Source of the DNA: Betaproteobacteria bacterium
GTDB taxonomy: Bacteria; Pseudomonadota; Gammaproteobacteria; Burkholderiales; SG8-41
Direction: 5' to 3'
Assembly (NCBI GenBank): GCA_021732605.1
Contig: JAKFUS010000048.1
Span: 1 to 44,138, forward strand
Length of the DNA stretch: 44,138 nt
Positions 8,435 through 17,124 of this stretch are shown here, in pieces. The notes under the pieces are model-generated. The model had not been told where the DNA came from. It saw only the letters and a list, made by a program, of their open reading frames with translations, and ran no database searches. Both the position numbers and the translations under genes were made by a program. Numbering within the stretch: the stretch's first letter is position 1; every line of letters begins with the position of its first letter.

Positions 8435-8499
8435 CCTGAATGGTTCAATATAACTATATGATTTTATTTATATATTTTGTATTACGCCAAGGGGTGACC

Positions 8500-8525
8500 A
8501 AAAAATAAGGACGCCGTGGCGTCCT
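8500..8525 (-). terminator. Intrinsic terminator after the lysine-rich micro-protein
   Basis: An 8-bp stem (AGGACGCC with GGCGTCCT, 8508-8525) is followed on the minus strand by TTATTTTTT. It lies about 20 bases beyond the stop of the gene at 8548-8715. Read on the plus strand it lacks a T run, so it does not clearly end umuDC. Confidence 0.85.
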
Positions 8526-8547
8526 CATGGGTGTGGAATCGCGCAGT

Positions 8548-8715
8548 TTACGGCTGTGGCGTCTCGCCCTGTGGCTGCTCCGTAGCCGGCGCTTGAGCAT
8601 CATCACCGCCCGGCGGTCCATTCTCAGCTTCCTTGCGCCGCTTCTTTTCTTCTTTTTTCTGTTTCTTTGCCAGTTCGCGTTGCCGTTTTGCAAACCCGTA
8701 GTTCGGTTGTGCCAT
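8548..8715 (-). CDS. Small lysine-rich conserved protein
   Basis: A 55-residue protein with start ATG 8715 and an excellent AAGGAGA eight bases upstream. It begins MAQPNYGFAKRQRELAKKQK, continues with a very basic Lys/Arg/Glu helix up to about residue 30, and ends with an acidic, Pro/Gln/Gly-rich tail. I recall similar short proteins (a PNY-F-KRQREL start and a Lys-rich helix) as unnamed proteins in other beta- and gammaproteobacteria; this is memory, not a search. It is placed between the pckG terminator and its own terminator. Nucleic acid or ribosome binding would fit the charge, but this is a guess. Confidence 0.75.
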   Translation of the reverse strand: MAQPNYGFAKRQRELAKKQKKEEKKRRKEAENGPPGGDDAQAPATEQPQGETPQP

Positions 8716-8733
8716 GGACGTTTCTCCTTAAAT

Positions 8734-8773
8734 GAAAATAAAACGGCGGCAGCGCATCAGCGCTGTCGCCGTT
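8734..8773 (-). terminator. Intrinsic terminator of pckG
   Basis: A 14-bp stem with one mismatch (AACGGCG-CAGCGC at 8742-8755 with GCGCTG-CGCCGTT at 8760-8773) and an ATCA-length loop is followed on the minus strand by TTTATTTTC. It starts 28 bases past the pckG stop and ends just before the ribosome-binding site of the small gene downstream. Confidence 0.85.
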
Positions 8774-8801
8774 GTTGCAGCCGAACGTGCGGACAGGCGG
8801 C

Positions 8802-10640
8802 TTATAACGCCTTCTCCAGACCTTGCCGCTGCTTGGTCATTTCCGCGGGCAGACGCGATTTGAGTTGCTCAAACAACTCGTCGTGGCCCTTCAGTTCAGC
8901 GCGCCAGGCGTCGTGGTCGACATGGGTCAGCGTGTCGAAGTTTTCGCGGTTGAAGCCGGTCATGCCCTGCCATTCCATGTCTTCGTAACGCGGCATGTTG
9001 CCGATCGGGGTTTCAGTGGCGCCTGATTTGCCTTCGCAGCGCTCGACCACCCATTTCAGCACGCGCATGTTGTCACCGAAGCCGGGCCACATGAATTTGC
9101 CCTTGGCGTCGCGACGGAACCAGTTGACGGCAAAAATCTTCGGCGGCACTTTGACTTTGGCGCCGACGCTGAGCCAATGCTTGAAGTAGTCGCCGAAGTG
9201 GTAGCCGCAGAACGGCAGCATTGCAAACGGATCGCGGCGCACCACACCGACCTTGCCGACGATGGCCGCAGTGGTTTCGGAAGCCATGGTCGCAGCGAGG
9301 TACACGCCGTGATTCCAGTCCTTGGCTTCGGTGACCAGCGGCACGATGGTGGTGCGGCGGCCGCCGAACAGGAAGGCGCTGATCGGCACACCGGCGGGGT
9401 TTTCCCAGTCCGGGTCCATCGACGGGATCTGCGAAGCCAGCACCGTGAAACGCGAATTGGGATGGGCTGCCAGACGGCCGCTGTCCGGCGTCCAGGACTT
9501 GCCGGTCCAGTCGGTCAGGTGTTTCGGCGCTTCCTTGCTCAGGCCTTCCCACCACACGTCGCCGTCATCGGTCATCGCGACATTGGTGAAAATGGTGTTT
9601 TTCTTCAGCGCGGCCAGGCAATTCGCATTGGTTTCTTCAGAAGTACCGGGGGCAACACCAAAGGCACCGTACTCCGGATTGATCGCATACAGGCGGCCGT
9701 CCGGGCCGGGTTTGATCCAAGCGATGTCCTCGCCGATGGTCGTGACTTTCCAGCCTTCGAGTACTTTCGGCGGAATCAGCATCGCCAGATTGGTTTTACC
9801 GCAGGCGCTGGGGAATGCCGCCGCGATGTAATGCTTTTTGCCGCCGGGGGGCTCAATGCCGAGGATCAGCATGTGTTCGGCCAGCCAGCCCTGCTCTTTC
9901 GCCATGATCGAGGCGATGCGCAGCGCGAAACATTTTTTGCCGAGCAGCGCATTGCCGCCGTAGCCGCTGCCGAAAGACCAGATCAGTTTTTCTTCCGGAA
10001 AATGGGTGATGAACTTGTGTTCCTTGTTGCTCGGCCAGGGAATGTCGTTCTGCCCTGCCGCAAGCGGCATGCCCACTGAATGCAGGCAGGGTACGAACTC
10101 GCCCTTGTCGCCGAGGATGTCCAGCACTTTGCGACCGATGCGGGTCATGATGCGCATGCTGACCACCACGTACGGCGAATCGGTCAGCTCGACGCCGATG
10201 TGCGCGATGTGCGAGCCCAGCGGACCCATGCTGAACGGGATCACGTACATGGTGCGACCACGCATGCAGCCGTCGTACAGCTTGCGCATGGTCGCCTTCA
10301 TTTCTTCAGGCGGCAACCAGTTGTTGTTGGGGCCGGCGTCGTCCTTGTTTTTGCTGCAGACGAAGGTGCGGTCTTCCATCCGCGCCACATCATCGGGATC
10401 CGAGCGGGCGAGGAAACAGCCCGGGCGTTTTTCCTGGTTCAGGCGGATCAGCGTGCCGGCAGCGACCATTTCATTGCACAGCCGGTCGTATTCTTCCTGC
10501 GAGCCGTCGCACCAGACGATGCGCTCGGGCTTGGTCAGCTGCGCTGTTTCGGCGACCCAGGCCAGCAATTTTGCATGGGTGACATAGGAGGGACTATCCA
10601 TCGCAGGCGTGACTTGCGCCTTGATCGCTGGCTGGTTCAT
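8802..10640 (-). CDS. pckG: Phosphoenolpyruvate carboxykinase (GTP)
   Basis: A 612-residue cytosolic enzyme turning oxaloacetate and GTP into PEP, CO2 and GDP, the entry step of gluconeogenesis from acids. GTP-type signatures are clear: the kinase-1 loop [13 protein letters not shown] at about residue 278, the metal-binding [13 protein letters not shown] region following it, the [14 protein letters not shown] stretch, the R-loop region around [15 protein letters not shown] and the guanine-binding part near the [12 protein letters not shown] motif. Start ATG 10640 has GAGGAG upstream; an in-frame ATG further upstream would add a non-conserved leader. It has its own terminator. Typical length for bacterial PckG. 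Confidence 0.97.
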   Translation of the reverse strand: MNQPAIKAQVTPAMDSPSYVTHAKLLAWVAETAQLTKPERIVWCDGSQEEYDRLCNEMVAAGTLIRLNQEKRPGCFLARSDPDDVARMEDRTFVCSKNKDDAGPNNNWLPPEEMKATMRKLYDGCMRGRTMYVIPFSMGPLGSHIAHIGVELTDSPYVVVSMRIMTRIGRKVLDILGDKGEFVPCLHSVGMPLAAGQNDIPWPSNKEHKFITHFPEEKLIWSFGSGYGGNALLGKKCFALRIASIMAKEQGWLAEHMLILGIEPPGGKKHYIAAAFPSACGKTNLAMLIPPKVLEGWKVTTIGEDIAWIKPGPDGRLYAINPEYGAFGVAPGTSEETNANCLAALKKNTIFTNVAMTDDGDVWWEGLSKEAPKHLTDWTGKSWTPDSGRLAAHPNSRFTVLASQIPSMDPDWENPAGVPISAFLFGGRRTTIVPLVTEAKDWNHGVYLAATMASETTAAIVGKVGVVRRDPFAMLPFCGYHFGDYFKHWLSVGAKVKVPPKIFAVNWFRRDAKGKFMWPGFGDNMRVLKWVVERCEGKSGATETPIGNMPRYEDMEWQGMTGFNRENFDTLTHVDHDAWRAELKGHDELFEQLKSRLPAEMTKQRQGLEKAL

Positions 10641-10757
10641 CTGAGACTCCTCTTGCGGAACACATTGATTTTTATGAAAAAACAAAGGCAAAGCGAAATG
10701 AATGGATTCCGCTCTGCCGGATGGAAATGATTTTACCCCAAATCGTCAAAAACCGGT

Positions 10758-11930
10758 TCAGACGGGAGCGCGGCGGCGGTGTCCGAAGAACAGGATGGCA
10801 ATGCCGGTGGCGACCAGGAAAGGAATGGCGCCGTAGTTCATCACCTCCCAGCCCCGCGCCGAAAACAGCCAGCCGGACGAGGCCGAGCTGACGGCCATGG
10901 TGATGAAAATCGCCATGTCGTTGGCGCCCTGCACCTTGGCTTTTTCGGCCGGGGTGTGGGTTTCTGTGAGCAGCGTGGTGCCGCCCAGATACATGAAATT
11001 CCAGCCGACACCGATCAGCACCAGCGCCACCCAGAAATGCATGACCTCGACGCCGGACAGTGCGATGGCCACACAGGCCAGGCTCAGCAGCACGCCGGTG
11101 AACAGGACGTTGTGTACGCCGAAGCGTTTGATCAGCGAGCCGGTGACGAATGACGGCGCAAACATGGCAATGACATGCCACTGGATGACGAATACGGCAT
11201 CGCTGAACGGATGCGCGCAGGATCTCATCGCCAGCGGTGTTGCCGTCATCAGCAGATTCATGATGCCGTAACCGACCATCCCTGACATCACTGCGACCAG
11301 GAAAGCAGGCTGGCGGGCGATTTCCCGCAACGGTCGGCCCTGATCCTTCTGCTCGGCCGCAGTCAGTCGCGGAATACTCATCAGGCGTTGCAGTACCAGT
11401 GCCACTACGCAAAAGCCGATCAGTGCGAGGTAACTGCCGAGGAATTCCGCGGGCAGCAGATCCTTGGTCCATTTGCTGGTTTGCGGCCCCAGCACGCCGC
11501 CGACCAGGCCGCCGGCCATCACCAGAGAAATAGCCTTGCTCTTGAAGTCAGGACTGGCAACGTCAGCGGCAGCAAAGCGGTAATACTGGCCCGACGCGTT
11601 GTAGATGCCCATCACCAGCGTGCCTGCGCACAGCGTCCAGAAGCTGTGGCTGTAAACTGCAAAACCGCAGATCAGCGCGCCGAGGATGCCGATCAGCGTG
11701 CCGATGGTAAAACCGTTGATGCGCCCCACCCTGCGCATCAACTGCGACACCGGCAGTGTGGTCAGCGCCGCACCGATCACGTAAAAAGTGACGGGGAGTG
11801 TCGCCAGCGATTTGTCCGTGGCGAGCGCATATCCGGCGAGCCCGTTGATCGCGATCAGGATGGTGTTGTTGGTGAACAGCAACGCCTGTGCCGCGCAGAG
11901 CAGCGCGACATTTTTCTTTTCGGCTGTCAA
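10758..11930 (-). CDS. Major facilitator superfamily transporter
   Basis: About 390 residues with twelve predicted membrane spans (for example VALLCAAQALLFTNNTILIAI, LPVTFYVIGAALTTLPVSQL, TIGTLIGILGALICGFAVYS, LVAVMSGMVGYGIMNLLMTA, FWVALVLIGVGWNFMYLGGT). The loop after span 2 has QLMRRVGRINGFTIG, a variant of the MFS motif A. No in-frame ATG is suitable: the reading frame runs open into the upstream gene, and I take TTG 11930 (followed by TAEKKN) as the most likely start, 28 bases after the GST stop. The start is uncertain. Substrate unknown. It is probably co-transcribed with the GST gene. Confidence 0.8.
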   Translation of the reverse strand: MTAEKKNVALLCAAQALLFTNNTILIAINGLAGYALATDKSLATLPVTFYVIGAALTTLPVSQLMRRVGRINGFTIGTLIGILGALICGFAVYSHSFWTLCAGTLVMGIYNASGQYYRFAAADVASPDFKSKAISLVMAGGLVGGVLGPQTSKWTKDLLPAEFLGSYLALIGFCVVALVLQRLMSIPRLTAAEQKDQGRPLREIARQPAFLVAVMSGMVGYGIMNLLMTATPLAMRSCAHPFSDAVFVIQWHVIAMFAPSFVTGSLIKRFGVHNVLFTGVLLSLACVAIALSGVEVMHFWVALVLIGVGWNFMYLGGTTLLTETHTPAEKAKVQGANDMAIFITMAVSSASSGWLFSARGWEVMNYGAIPFLVATGIAILFFGHRRRAPV

Positions 11931-11958
11931 TTTAGAAAACCCGCGATTTGCCGGTACG

Positions 11959-12654
11959 TCAGCGCTTCTGGAACTGGGTTTTGCCGAACATGACTTCACG
12001 CGCCTTGTCATCGACCGGGTTGCTGCTCGATTCGTTCGACAACACCTGCAGCGCACGCACGACCGCTGGACGCGCATTGATGGTGTCGAACCAGCTTTGC
12101 ACATGGGGATATTGCTTGAAGTCTATGCCGCGGCTTTCCGCATTGCGCATCCAAGGGAAAATCGCCATGTCGGCAATGGTGTATCCGCTGCCGGCGACAA
12201 ATCTGGTCTGTGCCAGTTGTTTGTCGAGCACATGGGTCAGGCGGTTGGCTTCGTTGGTGTAACGCTCGACTGCATATTCGATTTTGTCCTTGGCGTAACG
12301 GCGGAAATGGTTGGCCTGGCCGAACATCGGGCCAACGCCGCCCATCTGCCACATCAGCCATTGCACGCAGGTCCAGCGCTGGGCAAGGTCGGCAGGCAGG
12401 AACTTTCCCGTCTTGGATGCCAAGTAGAGCAGGATCGCGCCAGATTCCATCAGCGATAACGGTTTGCCGTCGGGGCCGTCAGGGTCGACGATCGCAGGAA
12501 TGCGGTTGTTAGGGCTGATCTTGAGAAACTCGGGTTTGAACTGGTCGCCGCTGCGGATATTCACGCCGTGCACCCGGTATGGCAATCCGGTTTCCTCGAG
12601 CATGATGTGGATCTTGTGGCCGTTGGGGGTTGCCCAGCTATACAACTCAATCAT
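11959..12654 (-). CDS. yfcG: Nu-class glutathione transferase, YfcG-like disulfide reductase
   Basis: A 231-residue GST. The thioredoxin-like N-terminal domain (1-85) contains the YfcG/YghU hallmark TPNGHKI at residues 8-14 (Asn11 takes part in GSH/GSSG binding), ISPNNRIPAIVDPDG with the cis-Pro and LSLMESGAILLYLA with the Glu-Ser pair that holds glutathione. The all-helical second domain follows (WLMWQMGGVGPMFGQANHF, TIADMAIFPW). Members reduce disulfides with glutathione. Start ATG 12654 has GGAGG just upstream; an upstream ATG would add a non-conserved leader. An MFS gene follows on the same strand. Confidence 0.92.
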   Translation of the reverse strand: MIELYSWATPNGHKIHIMLEETGLPYRVHGVNIRSGDQFKPEFLKISPNNRIPAIVDPDGPDGKPLSLMESGAILLYLASKTGKFLPADLAQRWTCVQWLMWQMGGVGPMFGQANHFRRYAKDKIEYAVERYTNEANRLTHVLDKQLAQTRFVAGSGYTIADMAIFPWMRNAESRGIDFKQYPHVQSWFDTINARPAVVRALQVLSNESSSNPVDDKAREVMFGKTQFQKR

Positions 12655-12767
12655 GATGCCTCCGCTTGAGGGTGAATCAGGGAAGCGCGGAGTATAGCGC
12701 AGGCCATGCATTGCATTCCCGGCAGGGTTTGCTCCTGTTTTCCTGTTAGTCTGAACATCGGTTCATC

Positions 12768-14000
12768 ATGATTTCATTGCGTAATTTATTCCTTCCGCCA
12801 GGCACCCTCCCCGATGCCGGCGCCCTGCTCACTGCCCGTGCGCTGCGCGCCTTCGGCGATGGGTTTGTCAGCCTGCTGCTGCCTTATTACCTGACGCTGC
12901 TCGGTTACAGCGCGCTGCAGATCGGTTTTCTGGTGACCGCGACTCTGCTCGGTTCGGGTGTGTTGACGCTGGCCACTGGTTTTATTGCGCACCGCCATTC
13001 CACACGTCACCTGTTGCTGGGCGCCAGTCTGCTTATGGTGGCCACCGGTCTTGGCGCCTCAGTGGTGACGGATTTCTGGCCGCTGCTGGTGGTGGCCATG
13101 GTGGGTACGCTGAATCCTGCGGCCAGCGATGCGACGCTGTTTTCGCCGCTGGAGCAAACTTTGCTGACGCGTGCGGCTCAGGCGCAATCGCGCACGGCAT
13201 TGTTCGCGCGCTACAGCCTGATCGGCGCCTTGATCGCGGCGCTGGGGGCGCAGGCTGCGGGCTTGCCGGATTTGTATGCTGGTCATGGCGGTGGCCTGCT
13301 GACGGCAATCCAGGCGATGTTTGTGTTGTACGCGCTGCTGGGCGCCATCACTTTTGCGCTCTACCTGCGATTGTCGCCGGCACTGGAATCCGAACACCAT
13401 GAGCAGCCGGTCCCCCTCGGCAAATCCAAACGCATCGTCTACACGCTGGCGGCTTTGTTCAGCGTCGATTCTTTTGCCGGCGGATTCGCCGTGCAGTCGC
13501 TGCTGGCCCTGTGGCTGTTCCAGCGTTTCGACCTGTCGGTGACGGCAGCCGGCCACATATTTTTCTGGACCGGTGTGCTGACTGCGTTTTCGCATCTGGC
13601 AGCAGCGCGGGTTGCAGCCCGCTTTGGCTTGATCAATACCATGGTCTTCACCCACCTGCCGGCGAATGTGTTCCTGATCCTGGTGCCGTTCATGCCGACG
13701 CTGGAACTGGCCTTGCTGTTCTTGTTTTTGCGCAGCGCGTTGTCATCGATGGACGTGCCGGCGCGCACCTCCTACGTCATGGCCGTGGTTTCGCCCGGCG
13801 AACGTCCGGCAGCCGCCAGCGTGACGGCGGTACCGCGCAGTCTGGCCAGTGCTTTGAGCCCGTCACTGGCCGGCGCGTTGCTGACGATGAGTGCCTTCGG
13901 CTGGCCGCTGGTGATCTGTGGTGTGCTGAAAATCGTTTACGACCTGACACTGCTGAAAATGTTCAGCGCGGTGAAGCCACCGGAGGAGTCGGAGCGCTGA
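12768..14000 (+). CDS. Major facilitator superfamily transporter
   Basis: A 410-residue twelve-span transporter (ALLTARALRAFGDGFVSLLL, LGYSALQIGFLVTATLLGSG, HLLLGASLLMVATGLGASVV, LLALWLFQRFDLSVTAAGHI, LALLFLFLRSALSSMDVPAR). The RALRAFGDG start and SALSSMDVPARTSYVMAVV near the end resemble MFS families annotated as drug or metal-related exporters, but I cannot name the substrate. It is divergent from the GST gene, with a 113-base shared upstream region. Its last 38 bases overlap the end of the convergent Bug-like gene. Confidence 0.85.
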   Translation: MISLRNLFLPPGTLPDAGALLTARALRAFGDGFVSLLLPYYLTLLGYSALQIGFLVTATLLGSGVLTLATGFIAHRHSTRHLLLGASLLMVATGLGASVVTDFWPLLVVAMVGTLNPAASDATLFSPLEQTLLTRAAQAQSRTALFARYSLIGALIAALGAQAAGLPDLYAGHGGGLLTAIQAMFVLYALLGAITFALYLRLSPALESEHHEQPVPLGKSKRIVYTLAALFSVDSFAGGFAVQSLLALWLFQRFDLSVTAAGHIFFWTGVLTAFSHLAAARVAARFGLINTMVFTHLPANVFLILVPFMPTLELALLFLFLRSALSSMDVPARTSYVMAVVSPGERPAAASVTAVPRSLASALSPSLAGALLTMSAFGWPLVICGVLKIVYDLTLLKMFSAVKPPEESER

Positions 14001-15000
14001 TTGCGGATTCCGGCGGATTGCCGACGAGCCGGCGCAGCGCGGCCGCATCCTGGCAATCCGGCATGAACCCGCGTACCTGCAGGTTTTGTCGTGTCGAAGC
14101 GTCGCGCCAGCCCGTCAGTGCAGTACTCAGCCGCTGCAGTGGTGCTGCAGACAGGCGCGCAGGGGCAAACAATCCGTACCAGCCACCGGGTTCCGCCACC
14201 GCGATACCGGATTCTCGCAGGGTCGGTACCGCAGGCAGCATTGGGAGCCGCGTTGCCGTTGCAGAGGCCAGAATGCGGATGCGCGGGTCCGTGACAAAAG
14301 GCATCACGGTCGGCAACGGCACCAGGGATGCGACCACCTGTGCCGAAATGATTCCACGCAATGCGCCATTGCCGCCGTTGAACGCGACTGGTGCAATGCC
14401 CTTTGGCCACTGCGCATGCAGCAGGCCGGCGATGGCATGGCCGACGCTGCGCTCGCCGGGGGTGCCGACAGCCGTCGGTACGCGGCCGCTTCGTGCCTTG
14501 TGCAGCAAATCGGCAATACTCGCCGTGCCGCCTTCCCCCTCACTGCCTCCACCATTGACTACAAGCACCACCGGCGCCCGCGCCAGCAATGCCACGGGTT
14601 GCAAGGTACGCAGCAACTGCAACACGCGTTCGCCGCCAAGTCCGGAACCGGCCAGCAGCAGGATACGCGCCGTCACCGGCGCCTTAGTAAGGTCATCCGC
14701 GGCATCATCGCCGCCACCGCGCGGATTGCGCTCCAGGTCCATGGTTTCATCAAGGCCGTGCGCCAGCGTCTGCTGCAACTGCCGTGCCACAATGTCAACC
14801 GCTGATGGTGTGGCGTAAGTTTGCATGGCGCGCGATGCACGGCTGGCCGGGTTGATGCCTGCGATGTCCTGTGCGCCAGTCGCGGGATAGGGATTGATCA
14901 GCAGCCACTGTGCGGGCGGTGGTGCGGCACCTGCGCTGCCGACCATGCACAGCAGCAGCCATGCCGGATGCAAGCGGCGTATAGTTCTGCAGTGTTTCAC
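13963..15000 (-). CDS. Divergent Bug/TctC-like exported protein
   Basis: About 345 residues from GTG 15000, which gives a good signal peptide (MKHCRTIRRLHPAWLLLCMV, then AGA). The mature part follows the TctC/Bug plan weakly: PVVLVVNGGGSEG in the first lobe, GTPGERSVGHAIAGLLHAQW, IAPVAFNGGNGALRGIISAQ (the place of the usual KGSAEA region), RIRILASATATRLPMLPAVP and GWYGLFAPARLSAAPLQRLS. An extra region before residue 90 is unlike standard Bug proteins. The reading frame is open further upstream, so the start could differ. It lies downstream of ygfX (40 bases) and overlaps the convergent MFS gene end by 38 bases. Ligand unknown. Confidence 0.7.
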   Translation of the reverse strand: MKHCRTIRRLHPAWLLLCMVGSAGAAPPPAQWLLINPYPATGAQDIAGINPASRASRAMQTYATPSAVDIVARQLQQTLAHGLDETMDLERNPRGGGDDAADDLTKAPVTARILLLAGSGLGGERVLQLLRTLQPVALLARAPVVLVVNGGGSEGEGGTASIADLLHKARSGRVPTAVGTPGERSVGHAIAGLLHAQWPKGIAPVAFNGGNGALRGIISAQVVASLVPLPTVMPFVTDPRIRILASATATRLPMLPAVPTLRESGIAVAEPGGWYGLFAPARLSAAPLQRLSTALTGWRDASTRQNLQVRGFMPDCQDAAALRRLVGNPPESAISAPTPPVASPR

Positions 15001-15040
15001 AGAGTTGATGCGCTTGCGCGGAGCGCGGCAAACCGTTTCG

Positions 15041-15514
15041 TCATGTTGCAGTACTATCCGCGGCGTCGGCTGTTTCAAGCGGGCCCCAGCGCAGCCATAC
15101 GCGCAGACGGCGAAAATCTTCGGCGTCGATACTGTCGTTGGTGATGACCACATGTAGCGGCAGACGGTGGTCAGCCAGGCGGATATTGAGCACCGTGCAG
15201 GCGACGCCAACGATGCTGCTGCCGAGCACGCGCCCGGCGCGCCATGTACCGTCCTGCATCAGTACCCGCAATTGTTCACGGTCAGTAAAATGCAGCGCGG
15301 TCACTGCGCCGCGACCGCGACGCCAGGCATGAAGACGGATGGTGTATGCCGCACTGAGCAGCAGCAATACTGCCGCGCCGGCCTGCAGCCACAGCGCTAC
15401 CGGCAGTGTTGCCAGCACCAGCAGGACAGCGAAGTGTGCGCAGCCGAGGATCCATGCAAGCTGACGTGCCGGCCGAAGCGCTATGATTTGCAAATGGGCG
15501 GAATTCATTGCCAC
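15041..15514 (-). CDS. ygfX: YgfX (CptA-like) membrane protein
   Basis: A 157-residue protein with a short N-terminal cytoplasmic part, two close membrane spans (residues about 19-58, LAWILGCAHFAVLLVLATLP and LQAGAAVLLLLSAAYTIRL) and a soluble C-terminal domain ending in FRRLRVWLRWGP. This matches the YgfX family. In E. coli, ygfX belongs with sdhE next to ygfZ; here ygfZ is the divergent neighbour, which supports the call, but no sdhE is present. E. coli YgfX has been described as a toxin acting on cytoskeletal proteins; this role need not hold here. Confidence 0.7.
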   Translation of the reverse strand: MAMNSAHLQIIALRPARQLAWILGCAHFAVLLVLATLPVALWLQAGAAVLLLLSAAYTIRLHAWRRGRGAVTALHFTDREQLRVLMQDGTWRAGRVLGSSIVGVACTVLNIRLADHRLPLHVVITNDSIDAEDFRRLRVWLRWGPLETADAADSTAT

Positions 15515-15647
15515 TCATTGCAGCCGAATCACCGGGCGAAAGCAAACTCTCTGAAAAATATTTATAAGCTATTGTTTTTAATTAATAATTTTACGCGCTA
15601 CAGCAGTGGCGTTATGATCCAGCATCCGTTGATTTTTTCTGGATTGT

Positions 15648-16556
15648 TTGCTGATTACTGTGACTGCTTCCCTGCCCCCCCTCCTGCTCCCCCATTACTC
15701 GCTGTTGCGTTTTTCCGGCGCCGACGCGCAGGCATTTCTGCAAGGCCAGTTGACTTGCGATGTCACCGCGCTGCAACCGGGCAGCAGCACCTATGGCGGT
15801 TATTGCACGCCCAAGGGCCGGCTGCTGGCGACATTCCTGCTGTGGCTGTCCGCAGACGGTTACACCATGCTGCTGCCGTCCGCGCTGACGGAAGCCACCC
15901 GTAAACGTCTGATGATGTACGTGCTGCGCTCCAAAGTGAAGATTGAAGACCTTACACCGGACCTGGCCGGCGTCGGCGTTTTCGGTGCAGATTCCGCGCA
16001 GCAGATTGCAACCTTGGGTGGCGAAATGCCGGAGCACCAGCATGACGTGGCGCTACGCGATGTTGTCACCGTGATTCATTTGTCGAAACAGCGCTATCTC
16101 GCAGTCCTGCCGCGGGCGCAGGCCAGCATGGCCGATGGCAGCGACGCCTGGACCGGACTCGATATCGCGGCGGGAATCCCATTTATTCTGCCGGCGACGC
16201 AGGAAGAATTTGTGCCGCAGATGGTCAACCTCGATCGGATCGGCGGCCTGAGTTACAGCAAGGGTTGTTATCCCGGCCAGGAAATCGTTGCCCGCACCCA
16301 TTATCTCGGCAAGCTCAAACAACGCATGTACCGCGCCAGCGTGGCCGCTCCGGCAGCACCCGGCGACAAACTGTACTGTGCCGAACTCGGTGATCAGTCC
16401 GGCGGCATGATCGTCAGCAGCGCGCAGATCGCTGATGGCTGGTTTACGGTGCTGGCTGTGTTGCAGACGGCGCATGCGCAATCCGCGCCCTGGTATCTGG
16501 GTTCTGTGCAGGGACCCGTGCTGGAATTGAATTCCCTGCCCTATCAAACGAGCTGA
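15648..16556 (+). CDS. ygfZ: YgfZ, folate-binding Fe-S cluster maintenance protein
   Basis: A 302-residue member of the GcvT-like family that uses tetrahydrofolate to support assembly or repair of certain iron-sulphur proteins such as MiaB. The diagnostic motif KGCYPGQE, with the redox-active Cys, is at about residues 204-211, followed by ARTHYLGKLKQR. The N-terminal part shows FSGADAQAFLQGQLTCDV and GYCTPKGRLLATF, as in the family. The start may be TTG 15648 or GTG 15660; neither has a strong ribosome-binding site. Three bases separate its stop from the DUF4936 gene. Confidence 0.93.
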   Translation: MLITVTASLPPLLLPHYSLLRFSGADAQAFLQGQLTCDVTALQPGSSTYGGYCTPKGRLLATFLLWLSADGYTMLLPSALTEATRKRLMMYVLRSKVKIEDLTPDLAGVGVFGADSAQQIATLGGEMPEHQHDVALRDVVTVIHLSKQRYLAVLPRAQASMADGSDAWTGLDIAAGIPFILPATQEEFVPQMVNLDRIGGLSYSKGCYPGQEIVARTHYLGKLKQRMYRASVAAPAAPGDKLYCAELGDQSGGMIVSSAQIADGWFTVLAVLQTAHAQSAPWYLGSVQGPVLELNSLPYQTS

Positions 16557-16559
16557 ACA

Positions 16560-16841
16560 ATGACCTGGTCGTATTACATCTATTACCGCGTCGATGCCGC
16601 ACAGGCCGGCGCCTGTGCCGACGCGGTGCAAAAATTGCTGATGTCCATGCATGAACGCACGGGTATCGCGGGGCGTGTGCTGAAAAAGCGCAATGAACCG
16701 CTGCTGTGGATGGAGATTTACGAGCCGGTGGCCGACGAGGCAAAGTTCGAATGGGAACTTGCCGAAGCCGTGGCGGCGTCCGACATCACTGCCCTGCTGC
16801 AGGACGGCAGCACAAGGCACAGCGAATGCTTCGCGGAGTAG
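16560..16841 (+). CDS. DUF4936 family protein
   Basis: A 93-residue single-domain protein beginning MTWSYYIYYRV, with a predicted ferredoxin-like alternation of strands and helices (YYIYYRV, VQKLLMSMHERTG, LLWMEIYEPV, KFEWELAEAVAA). It belongs to a family that in betaproteobacteria commonly follows ygfZ; here the gap is only three bases, so they share a transcript. No catalytic residues can be named. The last base of its stop codon is the first base of the inverted-repeat element that follows. Confidence 0.78.
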   Translation: MTWSYYIYYRVDAAQAGACADAVQKLLMSMHERTGIAGRVLKKRNEPLLWMEIYEPVADEAKFEWELAEAVAASDITALLQDGSTRHSECFAE

Positions 16842-17119
16842 GGCCTGTTAACAATCATTTCATGAGATGCGTTGAGTCCAAAATCGTCAGTGGCAAGGCG
16901 CGTGCCGCGGCCCATATCGAGAATATGGGCGACTCATTTGCCAAATGCGGCAACGCCGCCAGTGGCGATTTTGGACTCAACCCGAAGGGACGGGACGATT
17001 TGGCCCCAGTGCGTTGTCGCGCCTTCGCTTGTTTGCCGACGGGCAAACCGCGCTCGACGCTCCTAGCCCTGAGGCCAAATCGTCGCCGTCGCACTCATGA
17101 AATGATTGTTAACAGGCCC
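16841..17119. repeat. 279-bp inverted-repeat element with two internal arms
   Basis: Perfect 26-bp terminal inverted repeats (GGGCCTGTTAACAATCATTT plus CATGAG at 16841-16866; complement at 17094-17119) enclose two further hairpins. Arm A is closed by a perfect 15-bp stem (16872-16886 with 16966-16980) and capped by GCCCATAT/ATATGGGC around 16910-16930. Arm B is closed by a perfect 12-bp stem (16994-17005 with 17073-17084) and capped by GTTTGCC/GGCAAAC (17031-17048). There is no credible open reading frame for a transposase. It looks like a MITE or other non-autonomous structured repeat, sitting between a stop codon and the next gene's start. Confidence 0.9.
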
Positions 17120-17124
17120 TAGCG

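Noticed and set aside
8454-8693. 79-codon minus-strand frame after pckG
   Set aside because: It runs through the terminator hairpin in a different frame from the small gene with the strong ribosome-binding site; its product is only Arg/Lys-rich shadow.
16855-17094. Small reading frame inside the 279-bp element as a transposase
   Set aside because: It is too short, very basic, and follows the hairpin arms; no DDE or other transposase motif is visible.
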